Source: Streptomyces dioscori
Lineage (GTDB): Bacteria > Actinomycetota > Actinomycetes > Streptomycetales > Streptomycetaceae
DNA length: 64,000 nt
Direction: 5' to 3'
Assembly: GCF_003024195.1 (NCBI RefSeq)
Contig: NZ_KZ679039.1
Span: forward strand, 412,285-476,284
Within the stretch, counting starts at the first letter, position 1. Each line of letters opens with the position of its first letter. Shown here piece after piece: positions 16,967-25,021 of this stretch. Below the pieces are notes generated by a model. That model saw only the letters and a program-made list of their open reading frames with translations. It searched no databases and had not been told where the DNA came from. A program made the position numbers and the translations under genes.

Positions 16967-17581
16967 TCAGCGGAACCGGTGGACTCCCGACGGGGTCACC
17001 GCCGCGTGCACCGGCCGGTCGTGCGGCTCCTCGGGTACGTGGCCCACCACTTCGGAGTCGTGCAGCAGCACCACCAGGGCTGGATCAGCGCCCGCCCGCT
17101 CCAGCCGCGCGAGCACCCGGTCGTACGATCCGCCGCCGCGGCCGAGCCGCATCCCGCGCCCGTCCACGGCCAGCCCCGGCAGCAGTACGGCGTCGGCGCC
17201 GAGCACGGCCTCCGGGCCCAGGCGGGTGCCCGCGGGCTCCAGGAGGGTCATCCGGCCCCCGAGCCGGACGGGCGCGAGCGAGTCCGGGCCGTCGTAGGTG
17301 CCCCAGTCGAGGTCGTTGTCCGCGAGGAGCACGGGGAGCAGGACACGTACACCGCGCGCGTGGAGCGCGTCGAGGAGCGCACGGGTGCCCGGTTCGCTCC
17401 CCATGGAGACGTACGCCGCCACCGTGCGCGCACGCGCCAGTTCGGGCAGCTCCAGCGCGCGGGCCGCGAGAGAGGCCTCCGTCTCCCGCGCGTCATCGGC
17501 CGTCAACCTGGCCCTCACCGTGAGGATCCCCCGCCGCAACGAACGCTTGGCAGAGTCCTCTTCAGGTCTCAGGTGGCTCAT
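16967..17581 (-). CDS. 5-formyltetrahydrofolate cyclo-ligase
   Basis: 204-residue ATP-dependent enzyme converting 5-formyl-THF to 5,10-methenyl-THF (folate salvage). The signature GMRLGRGGGSYDRVLARL (about 142-159) matches the family loop that binds ATP/substrate. ADAVLLPGLAVDGRG precedes it and VVGHVPEEPHD follows. Length is normal. It is divergent from galU (82 bp apart), a gene order common in Streptomyces. Confidence 0.93.
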   Translation of the reverse strand: MSHLRPEEDSAKRSLRRGILTVRARLTADDARETEASLAARALELPELARARTVAAYVSMGSEPGTRALLDALHARGVRVLLPVLLADNDLDWGTYDGPDSLAPVRLGGRMTLLEPAGTRLGPEAVLGADAVLLPGLAVDGRGMRLGRGGGSYDRVLARLERAGADPALVVLLHDSEVVGHVPEEPHDRPVHAAVTPSGVHRFR

Positions 17582-17663
17582 AGGCTTGTTCCGTACCCTT
17601 CATAATGCGCTCATATGAGAGCGAATTAACCGGAGCCACAGATTCACTACAAAGGCACCGGAT

Positions 17664-18578
17664 ATGGTGTCGGGCATGACTCAGTCGCACCCAAGGATCA
17701 GCAAGGCTGTCATCCCCGCAGCAGGTCTCGGTACCCGGTTCCTGCCGGCCACCAAGGCCACTCCCAAGGAGATGCTGCCGGTCGTGGACAAGCCCGCGAT
17801 CCAGTACGTGGTCGAGGAGGCCGCATCCGCCGGCCTCGATGACGTCCTCATGATCACGGGCCGCAACAAGCGCCCGCTGGAGGACCACTTCGACCGCAAC
17901 TACGAGCTGGAGTCGGCCCTTCAGAAGAAGGGTGACGCCGGCCGGCTCGCCAAGGTGCAGGAGTCAAGCGACCTCGCCACCATGCACTACGTCCGCCAGG
18001 GCGACCCCAAGGGCCTCGGTCACGCCGTGCTGTGCGCCGCCCCGCACGTCGGCGACGAACCCTTCGCCGTACTCCTCGGCGACGACCTGATCGACCCGCG
18101 CGACCCGCTGCTCAAGCGCATGGTCGACGTCCACGCGCAGTACGGCGGCAGCGTCATCGCGCTCATGGAGGTCGAACCCGAGCAGATCCACCTCTACGGC
18201 TGCGCGGCCGTCGAGGCCACCGAGGACGGCGACGTCGTCAAGGTGACCGGCCTCGTCGAGAAGCCCGACCCGGCGGACGCCCCCAGCAACTACGCGGTCA
18301 TCGGCCGGTACGTCCTGGACCCGCACGTCTTCGACATACTCCGCACGACCGAGCCCGGCCGCGGCGGCGAGATCCAGCTCACCGACGCCCTCCAGCAGCT
18401 CGCGGACGACGAGAAGATCGGCGGCCCCGTGCACGGCGTCGTCTTCAAGGGCCGCCGCTATGACACCGGTGACCGCGGCGACTACCTGCGTGCCATTGTC
18501 CGACTCGCGTGCGAACGTGAAGACCTGGGCCCGGACTTCCGGGCCTGGCTTCGCAGTTACGTCACCGAGGAGATGTAG
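17664..18578 (+). CDS. galU: UTP--glucose-1-phosphate uridylyltransferase
   Basis: Forms UDP-glucose from UTP and glucose 1-phosphate. The 304-residue product has the nucleotidyltransferase signature KAVIPAAGLGTRFLPATKATPKEMLP, then PAIQYVVEEA, GRNKRPLEDHFDRNYELE and the Lys-containing VEKPDPADAPSN. ATG 17664 has AAAGG 8 bp upstream; ATG 17676 (MTQSHPRISK) is the alternative. It is followed after 4 bp by the MoeA-like gene, so the two are probably co-transcribed. Confidence 0.95.
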   Translation: MVSGMTQSHPRISKAVIPAAGLGTRFLPATKATPKEMLPVVDKPAIQYVVEEAASAGLDDVLMITGRNKRPLEDHFDRNYELESALQKKGDAGRLAKVQESSDLATMHYVRQGDPKGLGHAVLCAAPHVGDEPFAVLLGDDLIDPRDPLLKRMVDVHAQYGGSVIALMEVEPEQIHLYGCAAVEATEDGDVVKVTGLVEKPDPADAPSNYAVIGRYVLDPHVFDILRTTEPGRGGEIQLTDALQQLADDEKIGGPVHGVVFKGRRYDTGDRGDYLRAIVRLACEREDLGPDFRAWLRSYVTEEM

Positions 18579-18582
18579 CAAT

Positions 18583-19905
18583 TTGAGCACCGCCGCGACC
18601 CGTGCCACCGGCCAGGACCACCTCTGGTCGGTGACCGAGCACCTGGAGGACATCCTCGCGACCGTGCGGCCCCTGGACCCCATCCAGCTGCAGATCCTCG
18701 ACGCCCAGGGCTGTGTCCTGGTCGAGGACGTGATGGTGCCGGTGTCCCTGCCGCCCTTCGACAACAGCTCGATGGACGGGTACGCGGTCAGGGTCGCCGA
18801 TGTCGCGGGCGCCAGCGAGGAGTATCCGGCGGTCCTCACGGTCGTCGGCGACGTCGCGGCGGGCCAGTCCGAACTGCTGCACGTGGGCCCCGGCCAGACC
18901 GCCCGCATCATGACGGGCGCCCCGCTGCCGCCCGGCGCCGAGGCGGTCGTCCCCGTGGAGTGGACCGACGGCGGCCTCGGCGAGGGCCCCGTCTCCGGGA
19001 TGCGCGCCCGCAGCACGTCCCCCGAGGGCGCCTCGGGACAGGTGCACGTCCACCGCCCGGCGGGAGCACGCGCGCATGTGCGCGCGAAGGGCAGCGATGT
19101 GAACGCCGGCGACCGTGCCCTGTCCGCGGGCACCGTCCTCGGCCCGCCCCAGATCGGCCTGCTCGCCGCGATCGGCCGGGGCACCGTCCGCGTCCGCCCC
19201 CGCCCGCGCGTGGTGGTCATGTCCACCGGCAGCGAACTGGTCCAGCCCGACGGCGAGTTGGAGAACGGCCAGATCTACGACTCCAACAGCTTCGCGCTGT
19301 GCGCCGCGGCCCGCGACGCCGGAGCGATCGCCTACCGGGTGGGCGCCGTCGCCGACGACGCCGAGACACTGCGCGCCACCATCGAGGACCAGCTCATCCG
19401 CGCCGACCTCGTGGTCACCACGGGCGGCGTCAGCGTCGGCGCGTACGACGTCGTCAAGGAGGCGCTCTCCTCGGTCGGCGACGAGGACGAGGCGGGCGGC
19501 GGCATCGAGTTCCGCAAGCTCGCCATGCAGCCGGGCAAGCCCCAGGGCTTCGGCACCATCGGCCCCGACCACACCCCGCTGCTCGCCCTCCCGGGCAACC
19601 CCGTCTCCTCGTACGTGTCCTTCGAGCTGTTCGTGCGCCCCGCGATCCGCACCCTGGCCGGCCTGGACGACGTCCACCGGCCGACCACCCGGGCGACGCT
19701 CCGTACGGACAAGTCGCTCACCTCGCCCGGCGGCCGCCGTCAATTCCTGCGCGGCCGTTACGCGGACGGGGAAGTGACGCCCGTCGGCGGCGCCGGATCC
19801 CATCTGATCGCGGCCCTCGCGCACGCGAACGCGCTGATCGTCGTCCCGGAGAGCGTCGAGTCCGTGGAGAGCGGCACCGAGGTCGACGTGGTCCTCCTGG
19901 GCTGA
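18583..19905 (+). CDS. glp: Gephyrin-like molybdotransferase (MoeA paralogue, Glp)
   Basis: 440 residues from TTG 18583 (LSTAATRATGQDHLWSVTEHL), with GAGGAG 10 bp upstream. MoeA/gephyrin-E fold: SSMDGYAVR, IMTGAPLPPGAEAVVP, RPRVVVMSTGSEL, VVTTGGVSVGAYD, LPGNPVSSYVSFELFV. MoeA inserts molybdate into molybdopterin-AMP. In corynebacteria a MoeA-like Glp instead binds FtsZ and a membrane receptor, GlpR. The GlpR-type gene here lies at 21849 in the same cluster, so I favour Glp. A molybdenum-cofactor role cannot be excluded, since moaC and a mogA-like gene follow. Confidence 0.85.
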   Translation: MSTAATRATGQDHLWSVTEHLEDILATVRPLDPIQLQILDAQGCVLVEDVMVPVSLPPFDNSSMDGYAVRVADVAGASEEYPAVLTVVGDVAAGQSELLHVGPGQTARIMTGAPLPPGAEAVVPVEWTDGGLGEGPVSGMRARSTSPEGASGQVHVHRPAGARAHVRAKGSDVNAGDRALSAGTVLGPPQIGLLAAIGRGTVRVRPRPRVVVMSTGSELVQPDGELENGQIYDSNSFALCAAARDAGAIAYRVGAVADDAETLRATIEDQLIRADLVVTTGGVSVGAYDVVKEALSSVGDEDEAGGGIEFRKLAMQPGKPQGFGTIGPDHTPLLALPGNPVSSYVSFELFVRPAIRTLAGLDDVHRPTTRATLRTDKSLTSPGGRRQFLRGRYADGEVTPVGGAGSHLIAALAHANALIVVPESVESVESGTEVDVVLLG

Positions 19906-19978
19906 CAGCTCCGGGTTGGGGGTAGCGTGTCGCGCACGACAGGCACGACCGGGAGCGCCGCCACAGCATGAGTACGGC

Positions 19979-20458
19979 ATGAGTACGCAGGACAGACTGA
20001 CCCACATCGACGAGGCGGGTGCCGCCCGCATGGTCGACGTGTCCGCGAAGGACGTGACGGCCCGCACCGCCCGCGCGAGCGGCCGCGTCCTCGTCTCGCC
20101 CCGCGTGATCGAGCTGCTGCGCGGCGAGGGGGTGCCCAAGGGCGACGCCCTCGCCACCGCGCGCATCGCGGGCATCATGGGCGCCAAGCGCACACCGGAT
20201 CTGATCCCGCTGTGCCACCCGTTGTCGGTGTCGGGTGTCAAGCTTGACCTGTCGGTCGCGGACGACGCCGTCGAGATCCTGGCCACCGTCAAGACCACCG
20301 ACCGCACGGGCGTCGAGATGGAGGCCCTCACCGCGGTCACCGTCGCGGCTCTCACCGTGATCGACATGGTCAAGGCGGTCGACAAGGGGGCGGTCATCAC
20401 GGACGTGCGCGTGGAGGAGAAGACGGGCGGCAAGTCGGGCGACTGGAGCCGGCCATGA
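19979..20458 (+). CDS. moaC: Cyclic pyranopterin monophosphate synthase
   Basis: 159 residues. MoaC, with MoaA, builds cyclic pyranopterin monophosphate in the first step of molybdenum-cofactor synthesis. Diagnostic segments are GAARMVDVSAKDVTARTARA, ARIAGIMGAKRTPDLIPLCHPL and GVEMEALTAVTVAALTVIDMVKA. Two ATGs (19968 and 19979) are present; only 19979 (MSTQDRLTHID) is in frame. The stop overlaps the next start (ATGA at 20455). Confidence 0.95.
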   Translation: MSTQDRLTHIDEAGAARMVDVSAKDVTARTARASGRVLVSPRVIELLRGEGVPKGDALATARIAGIMGAKRTPDLIPLCHPLSVSGVKLDLSVADDAVEILATVKTTDRTGVEMEALTAVTVAALTVIDMVKAVDKGAVITDVRVEEKTGGKSGDWSRP

Positions 20459-21015
20459 CGGCCTCGCAGCCGGCCGCACCGGCCGGGCAGCCGAGCGGGG
20501 ACGCGCTGACGGCTCCCTACAGCGCGCTCGTCGTGACGGCCTCGAACCGCGCCGCGGCGGGTGTCTACGAGGACAGGGGCGGCCCCCTGATCGCGGAGGG
20601 ACTCGCGAAGTTCGGCTTCGCCGTCGACGGCCCCTGGGCGGTCCCCGACGGGGACCCCGTCGAGAACGCGCTGCGGGTGGGCGTCCGGGCCGGTTACGAC
20701 GTCATCGTGACCACCGGCGGCACCGGCATCTCACCCACCGATCGCACACCGGAGGCCACGCGGAAGGTGATCGATTACGAGGTGCCGGGCATCGGCGAGG
20801 CCATCAGGGCGTTCGGACGGGAGAAGGTGCCCACGGCGGCGCTCTCCCGGGGCCTCGCCGGGGTCGCCGAGGGGACGCTGATCGTGAACCTGCCGGGTTC
20901 CACCGGCGGGGTCAAGGACGGCCTGGCCATCCTCGAACCCCTCCTGATCCACGCCGTCGACCAGCTCCGCGGCGGCGACCACCCCAGACCCAGTGGCAGT
21001 GGGGGTGCGAGCTGA
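20455..21015 (+). CDS. MogA/MoaB-family molybdopterin adenylyltransferase
   Basis: 186-residue MoCF-fold protein. An N-terminal Ala/Pro tail is followed by SALVVTASNRAAAGVYEDRGG, the molybdopterin-binding VIVTTGGTGISPTDRTPEATR and GTLIVNLPGSTGGVKDGLAIL. It adenylylates molybdopterin before metal insertion. It is translationally coupled to moaC and its TGA overlaps the proposed CTG start of the next gene. Confidence 0.92.
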   Translation: MTASQPAAPAGQPSGDALTAPYSALVVTASNRAAAGVYEDRGGPLIAEGLAKFGFAVDGPWAVPDGDPVENALRVGVRAGYDVIVTTGGTGISPTDRTPEATRKVIDYEVPGIGEAIRAFGREKVPTAALSRGLAGVAEGTLIVNLPGSTGGVKDGLAILEPLLIHAVDQLRGGDHPRPSGSGGAS

Positions 21016-21671
21016 ACAGCCCATCCTGGCCGGTCGAGCTGGTGCACGGCGATGTGGTCCTCCGGCCCATAAAGCTGCGCGACCAGCGAGCCTGGCGCGA
21101 CGTCAACCGGCGCAACCGGGACTGGCTGCGCCCCTGGGAGGCGACCATTCCGCCGCCCACACCCAGCGGGCCGATCGCCCACCGGCCGACGTACCGGCAG
21201 ATGGTCCGGCATCTGCGCGCCGAGGCGAACGCGGGGCGGATGCTGCCGTTCGTCATCGAGTACCAGGGGCGGCTCGTCGGACAGCTGACGGTCGCGGGAA
21301 TCACCTGGGGCTCCATGTGTTCGGGCCATATCGGCTACTGGGTGGACGAGGCGGTCGCCGGACGCGGAGTGATGCCGACGGCCGTGGCGCTTGTGTCCGA
21401 CCACTGCTTCCGAACCGTTGGTCTGCACCGCATCGAGGTCTGCATTCGGCCCGAGAACGGGCCCAGCCGACGGGTCGTCGAGAAACTCGGATTCCGTGAC
21501 GAAGGTCTCCGTCCGCGTTATCTCCACATCGACGGAGCCTGGCGCGACCACCTCGTCTTCGCCCTCACCGCCGAGGAGATCCCGGAAGGACTGCTGACCC
21601 GCTGGCGCCGGACACGCACACGGAACGCGTCCGAAAACTCACCACGGGACACACCACGGAACACCGCGTAA
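21012..21671 (+). CDS. GNAT family N-acetyltransferase (RimJ-like)
   Basis: About 219 residues. The acetyl-CoA fold is visible: LRPIKLRDQRAWRDVNRRNRDWLRPWEAT, then IGYWVDEAVAGRGVMPTAVALVSDHCF and IEVCIRPENGPSRRVVEKLGFRDEGLRPRYLHIDGAWRDHLVFAL, as in RimJ/RimL-type acetyltransferases. I propose CTG 21012 (LNSPSWPVELVHGD), which overlaps the preceding TGA and has a G-rich stretch upstream. GTG 21042 is the conservative alternative. It ends the molybdopterin-type operon. The substrate (protein N-terminus or small amine) is unknown. Confidence 0.85.
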   Translation: MNSPSWPVELVHGDVVLRPIKLRDQRAWRDVNRRNRDWLRPWEATIPPPTPSGPIAHRPTYRQMVRHLRAEANAGRMLPFVIEYQGRLVGQLTVAGITWGSMCSGHIGYWVDEAVAGRGVMPTAVALVSDHCFRTVGLHRIEVCIRPENGPSRRVVEKLGFRDEGLRPRYLHIDGAWRDHLVFALTAEEIPEGLLTRWRRTRTRNASENSPRDTPRNTA

Positions 21672-21848
21672 ATGAAATAGGTGTTCGAAAATGATCGGTG
21701 ATCGACCATCCTCGGGCATTAATTTCGTGCTCTCGGCAGCCTGCTGATCGCATCGGTCACAAAAAAAGCTCGAAATATCAGCCAGATCGTGCGACACACC
21801 GGCTCAATTGGCAGATGGCCTCATGCAAACCCCTCTACCGTGTGAGGC

Positions 21849-23321
21849 GTGAGCAGCAGCGGCCTCATCTACGCAGTCATTGTCGGGGCCTGGGCCGCCT
21901 ACTTGGTGCCGATGTGGCTCCGTAGGCAGGACGAGCTGAATGAGGCCCGTCCGACGGAACGCTTCAGCACCGCCATCCGGCTTCTGTCCGGACGGGCGGG
22001 CATGGAGCGCCGATACGCCAAGGACCTGCAGGCGCGCTCCGCCGAAGAGGGGGAGCAGCGCGCCGACCCGGACGGCGTCACCGACTCGGTGGACGTCCGG
22101 GCCTTCGCCATGCCTCCGACGCGCCGTGAAGTACGGGCGAACGTCGACGAGGCGCGGGACGCGCGTGACGCACGGGATGCGCGTGACGCGCGCTCCGAGG
22201 CGCAGCACGCCCAGGCGCAGGCCCAGCACGCACAGGCCCAGGCGCAGCACGCGTCCAGACAGGCGCAGGCGTCGAGGCAGGCCGCGCAGCAGCAGGCGCT
22301 GCAGCAGGCGTCGGAACAAGAGGCGAGGCAGGCGGCACGGCAGGCGGCCGCGACGGCCCCCAAGTCCGGCGCCCGCCCCGTGCCCCAGCAGGGCGCCCAG
22401 CCCTCGAAAACATCCAGGGCCTCCAAGACGTCCAGGGCCTCGAAGACGTCCAGGGCTTCGAAGACGGCGAACGGAACGACCGCGTCGTCCCCCGCGCGAC
22501 GGGCGGCCGCTGCGGAGGCCGCGGCCCGCGCCCGGCGCTCGAAGGTACTCGCGCGCCGACGGCGTACGACCGTCATGCTCTTCTTCGCCTTCACGCTCGG
22601 TGCGGTCGTCGCGGCAGTCGGCGGGCTCGCGTTCCTGTGGGCGCCCGGGGTGCCCGCCGTGATGCTGAGCATCTACATCGCGTACCTGCGCTCCCAGGAA
22701 CGTCGGCGCTTCACCTACGTGATGGACCGCAGGCAGGCCGAGGCCGCGGCGCAGCGGCTGCGTGAGCGGCAGCCGCGCCGGCGGCCCCCGGCCGACCCGG
22801 GCGCCGCCGACGAGCCGGAGGACGGACCCGAGTCCGACACGGATCCCGGTATGTCGGCGCTCGCGGCGGACCGCCGCGCCCTCGTCGAGCAGACCGACCA
22901 CGCGGAGTGGGTCGACCAGCAGCGCGAGCGCCGCAACGGACCCGCCCGCGGCGAGAGCTGGGACCCCGTCCCGGTGCCCCTGCCGACGTACGTGACGGCG
23001 CCGGTCGCCCCGCGTGCGACGTCCGAGGTCGACCTGGGCGCGCCCGACGCGTGGAGCTCGGCCCGGTCCAGCACGGCCGAGCCGAACGCGGACCGTACGG
23101 CGGCCGAGGCGGCGGAGGCCGCCGAAGCGGCCGAAGCGGCCAAGGCGCAGGAGGAGCTGGGCGAGCCCGACGGCGACGGCGGGGACGACGGGGACGACAA
23201 CTCGGACAGCGCCGCGGACGCCCGCCGCGCTGCCTCGGCCCGCCGGGCCCGCGAACGGGGCCGCACGCCTCTCTTCGACCAGTACGAGGACGGCGACCGG
23301 CCGCGCGCCGCCAACGAGTGA
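21849..23321 (+). CDS. glpR: Gephyrin-like molybdotransferase receptor GlpR-type membrane protein
   Basis: 490 residues from GTG 21849. The N-terminal membrane helix SGLIYAVIVGAWAAYLVPMWLRRQDEL and the following TERFSTAIRLLSGRAGMERRY block are the conserved GlpR hallmarks. Two more hydrophobic stretches lie at about 238-281 (TVMLFFAFTLGAVVAAVGGLAFLWAPGVPAVMLSIYIAYL). Between them is a long low-complexity region: DAR repeats, Gln/Ala/His coiled-coil-like repeats and a SKTSRA repeat. The tail is acidic. In corynebacteria GlpR binds Glp and links it to the membrane at the divisome; here glp is 3 kb upstream. Confidence 0.82.
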   Translation: MSSSGLIYAVIVGAWAAYLVPMWLRRQDELNEARPTERFSTAIRLLSGRAGMERRYAKDLQARSAEEGEQRADPDGVTDSVDVRAFAMPPTRREVRANVDEARDARDARDARDARSEAQHAQAQAQHAQAQAQHASRQAQASRQAAQQQALQQASEQEARQAARQAAATAPKSGARPVPQQGAQPSKTSRASKTSRASKTSRASKTANGTTASSPARRAAAAEAAARARRSKVLARRRRTTVMLFFAFTLGAVVAAVGGLAFLWAPGVPAVMLSIYIAYLRSQERRRFTYVMDRRQAEAAAQRLRERQPRRRPPADPGAADEPEDGPESDTDPGMSALAADRRALVEQTDHAEWVDQQRERRNGPARGESWDPVPVPLPTYVTAPVAPRATSEVDLGAPDAWSSARSSTAEPNADRTAAEAAEAAEAAEAAKAQEELGEPDGDGGDDGDDNSDSAADARRAASARRARERGRTPLFDQYEDGDRPRAANE

Positions 23322-23441
23322 CGTCACCGGTGACGCCACCTCAGAACCCCACCGGAGGCCCTGCCCCTGACCAGCGGGAGAGCCCCCGGGAACGGATTTC
23401 CAAGCACCCGGATCGGGATGCTAGAGTTTCACTCGTTGCAA

Positions 23442-23515
23442 GGGCCTGTGGCGCAGTCTGGTAGCGCACCTCGTTCGCATCGAGGGGGTCTGGGGTTCAA
23501 ATCCCCACAGGTCCA
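23442..23515 (+). tRNA. tRNA-Ala (CGC anticodon)
   Basis: Full cloverleaf: acceptor GGGCCTG/CAGGTCC with the G3:U70 pair that marks alanine tRNAs, D arm GCGC...GCGC, anticodon stem CCTCG/CGAGG with loop TTCGCAT (anticodon CGC at 23476-23478), T arm TGGGG/CCCCA around TTCAAAT, discriminator A at 23515. CCA is not encoded. The 3' part from 23473 is the attachment site of AICE-1; the gene itself remains intact. Confidence 0.96.
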
Positions 23516-23565
23516 CCGCAGCTCAGAACCCCCGCCGGGGAGATCCGGCGGGGGTTCTTTGGTGT
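23473..23565 (+). repeat. attL direct repeat of AICE-1 (93 bp)
   Basis: Identical over 93 bp to 35814-35906. The repeat starts at the last base of the 5' anticodon stem and runs through the tRNA 3' end and the tRNA terminator hairpin. It is the junction that retains the complete tRNA gene. Confidence 0.95.
23525..23558 (+). terminator. tRNA-Ala terminator, inside the att repeat
   Basis: Perfect 14-bp stem (23525-23538 with 23545-23558) with loop GGAGAT, followed by TTTGG. A second identical copy is at 35866-35899 in attR. Confidence 0.9.
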
Positions 23566-23588
23566 CGTACAGCAGCGAAGTACAGCAA

Positions 23589-24812
23589 CTACTTCCGATC
23601 TTGCTTGCCGAGGTGCTTGCCCAGCTTGCGCAGTGCCCGCCGGGTCGACTCCGACGGAACGTGCGTGTAGACCTCCATCGTCACCGCGATCTTGCTGTGC
23701 CGGAGGATCTGCATGGCGACCCGCGGATGTACGTCGAGGGCGGCGAGCAGGGAGCCGCAGGTGTGCCGGGTGTCATGCAGTCGGATGCGGCGAACGCCCG
23801 CACTGGCCGACCGGCCGGCGAACTGGCGGTTGAAGTTGCGCGGCTCGAACGGCGTGCCGTAGCGGGTGGTGAACACGAAGTCGGACTCCGACCACAGCTC
23901 GCTGGCCGCCTGCCTGGAAGCCTCCTGCTCCTTTCTGCGGAGCTGGAGAGCGGTCACGCAGATCTGCGGCATGGGGAGCGTGGCCGTGGACGCCTCCGTC
24001 TTCGTCACGTCGTGGACAAGGCGCCGGTTGATCCGCTGGAGCTGCATCTGCACCGTGATCTCCCCGGCGTCCAGGTTCACGCTCTCCCACGTGAGGCCCA
24101 GCACCTCGCCCCGCCGGAAGCCGAGCACCAGGATCAGCACGTACGCCGCGTACAGGGAGTCACGAGCCGCTGAGGCTGCTTCGAGGAACTGTCGAGCCTC
24201 TTCCACTGACCACGGGTGCCGCTTCGTCTTGCGCGCGGACCGCACCTTGACCAGGCCCGCGACGTTCTTCGAGATCAACTCTTCCGTCATCGCGTTGGTC
24301 AGTGCCGACCGCAGCACGGCCCGAGCATCCTGCACGGTGCGACGCGACGGGATGCGCTCGCAGCAGTCGCCGGCGGCGCAGCAGCGCGGAGTGTCCCGCT
24401 TCGCGTCCAGTCCCTGAGCACAGCACTGGCACTGATCCAACAACGCGTTGACCCAGCTCCGGACGTCCCGCACGGTGAGCTTGTCGAGGCGCTTCGAGCC
24501 GAGCCCCGGCACGATGTACAGCCGCACGTGCATGGCGTAGGTCTCTGCCGTCTTGGGCTTCAGGTCGGGCTCTACGACCTCCTTGAGCCACCGGCTCAGG
24601 TACTGCGCCAGGGTCGGCGTAGACGTCGCTACAGGGCCCTTCTGGGCTTCAGCGTGAAGTTTGATCCACTTCTCGTGGACCGCGTCACGGGTCTTGCCGT
24701 ACACGTACTTCCGCTTGCGCTTGCCTTCCGGAGTGTCCACCCAGACGTACGCGGCGAAGCTGTTCCTGTACGGGTAGATCGAGCCTTCCCCGTTGCCCCG
24801 CTTGCCGCTCAT
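23589..24812 (-). CDS. int: Tyrosine site-specific integrase
   Basis: 407 residues. An N-terminal AP2-like arm-binding segment (GNGEGSIYPYRNSFAAYVWVD) is followed by a core-binding domain and the catalytic domain: Arg in VLGFRRGEVLGLTW, HDTRHTCGSLLAA (HxxR) and the Tyr nucleophile in MEVYTHVPSE. The core-binding domain carries a cysteine-rich insertion (CQCCAQGLD...RCCAAGDCC, about residues 145-172), seen in other streptomycete AICE integrases and perhaps metal-binding. Start ATG 24812 overlaps the xis stop (ATGA) and has GGAG 8 bp upstream. It integrates the element at tRNA-Ala. Confidence 0.95.
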   Translation of the reverse strand: MSGKRGNGEGSIYPYRNSFAAYVWVDTPEGKRKRKYVYGKTRDAVHEKWIKLHAEAQKGPVATSTPTLAQYLSRWLKEVVEPDLKPKTAETYAMHVRLYIVPGLGSKRLDKLTVRDVRSWVNALLDQCQCCAQGLDAKRDTPRCCAAGDCCERIPSRRTVQDARAVLRSALTNAMTEELISKNVAGLVKVRSARKTKRHPWSVEEARQFLEAASAARDSLYAAYVLILVLGFRRGEVLGLTWESVNLDAGEITVQMQLQRINRRLVHDVTKTEASTATLPMPQICVTALQLRRKEQEASRQAASELWSESDFVFTTRYGTPFEPRNFNRQFAGRSASAGVRRIRLHDTRHTCGSLLAALDVHPRVAMQILRHSKIAVTMEVYTHVPSESTRRALRKLGKHLGKQDRK

Positions 24813-25021
24813 GCCGACCACTCCGCTTCAGCTTCCCGGGCACGGCGTTCGACGTACTCGTCCACGTACCGGGGCAGGATGCGGCGGTTGCGGCCGTCCT
24901 TTATGGAGTGGATCTCACCGGTCAGGACGAGCATCTTCGTCTTCGAGAGGCCGTAGCCGAGCATCTCGGCGACCTCTTGCGTGGTGTACCACTTCCGTTC
25001 GATCACAGTGGCGGTGGTCAT
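24809..25021 (-). CDS. xis: Excisionase (MerR-type helix-turn-helix)
   Basis: 70-residue basic DNA-binding protein: KWYTTQEVAEMLGYGLSKTKMLVLTGEIHSIKDGRNRRILPRYVDEYV is the helix-turn-helix and wing of the Xis/BldC-like excisionase family. It should direct the integrase towards excision. It overlaps rep upstream (ATGA 25018-25021) and int downstream, so rep, xis and int are co-translated, as in pSAM2. Confidence 0.9.
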   Translation of the reverse strand: MTTATVIERKWYTTQEVAEMLGYGLSKTKMLVLTGEIHSIKDGRNRRILPRYVDEYVERRAREAEAEWSA

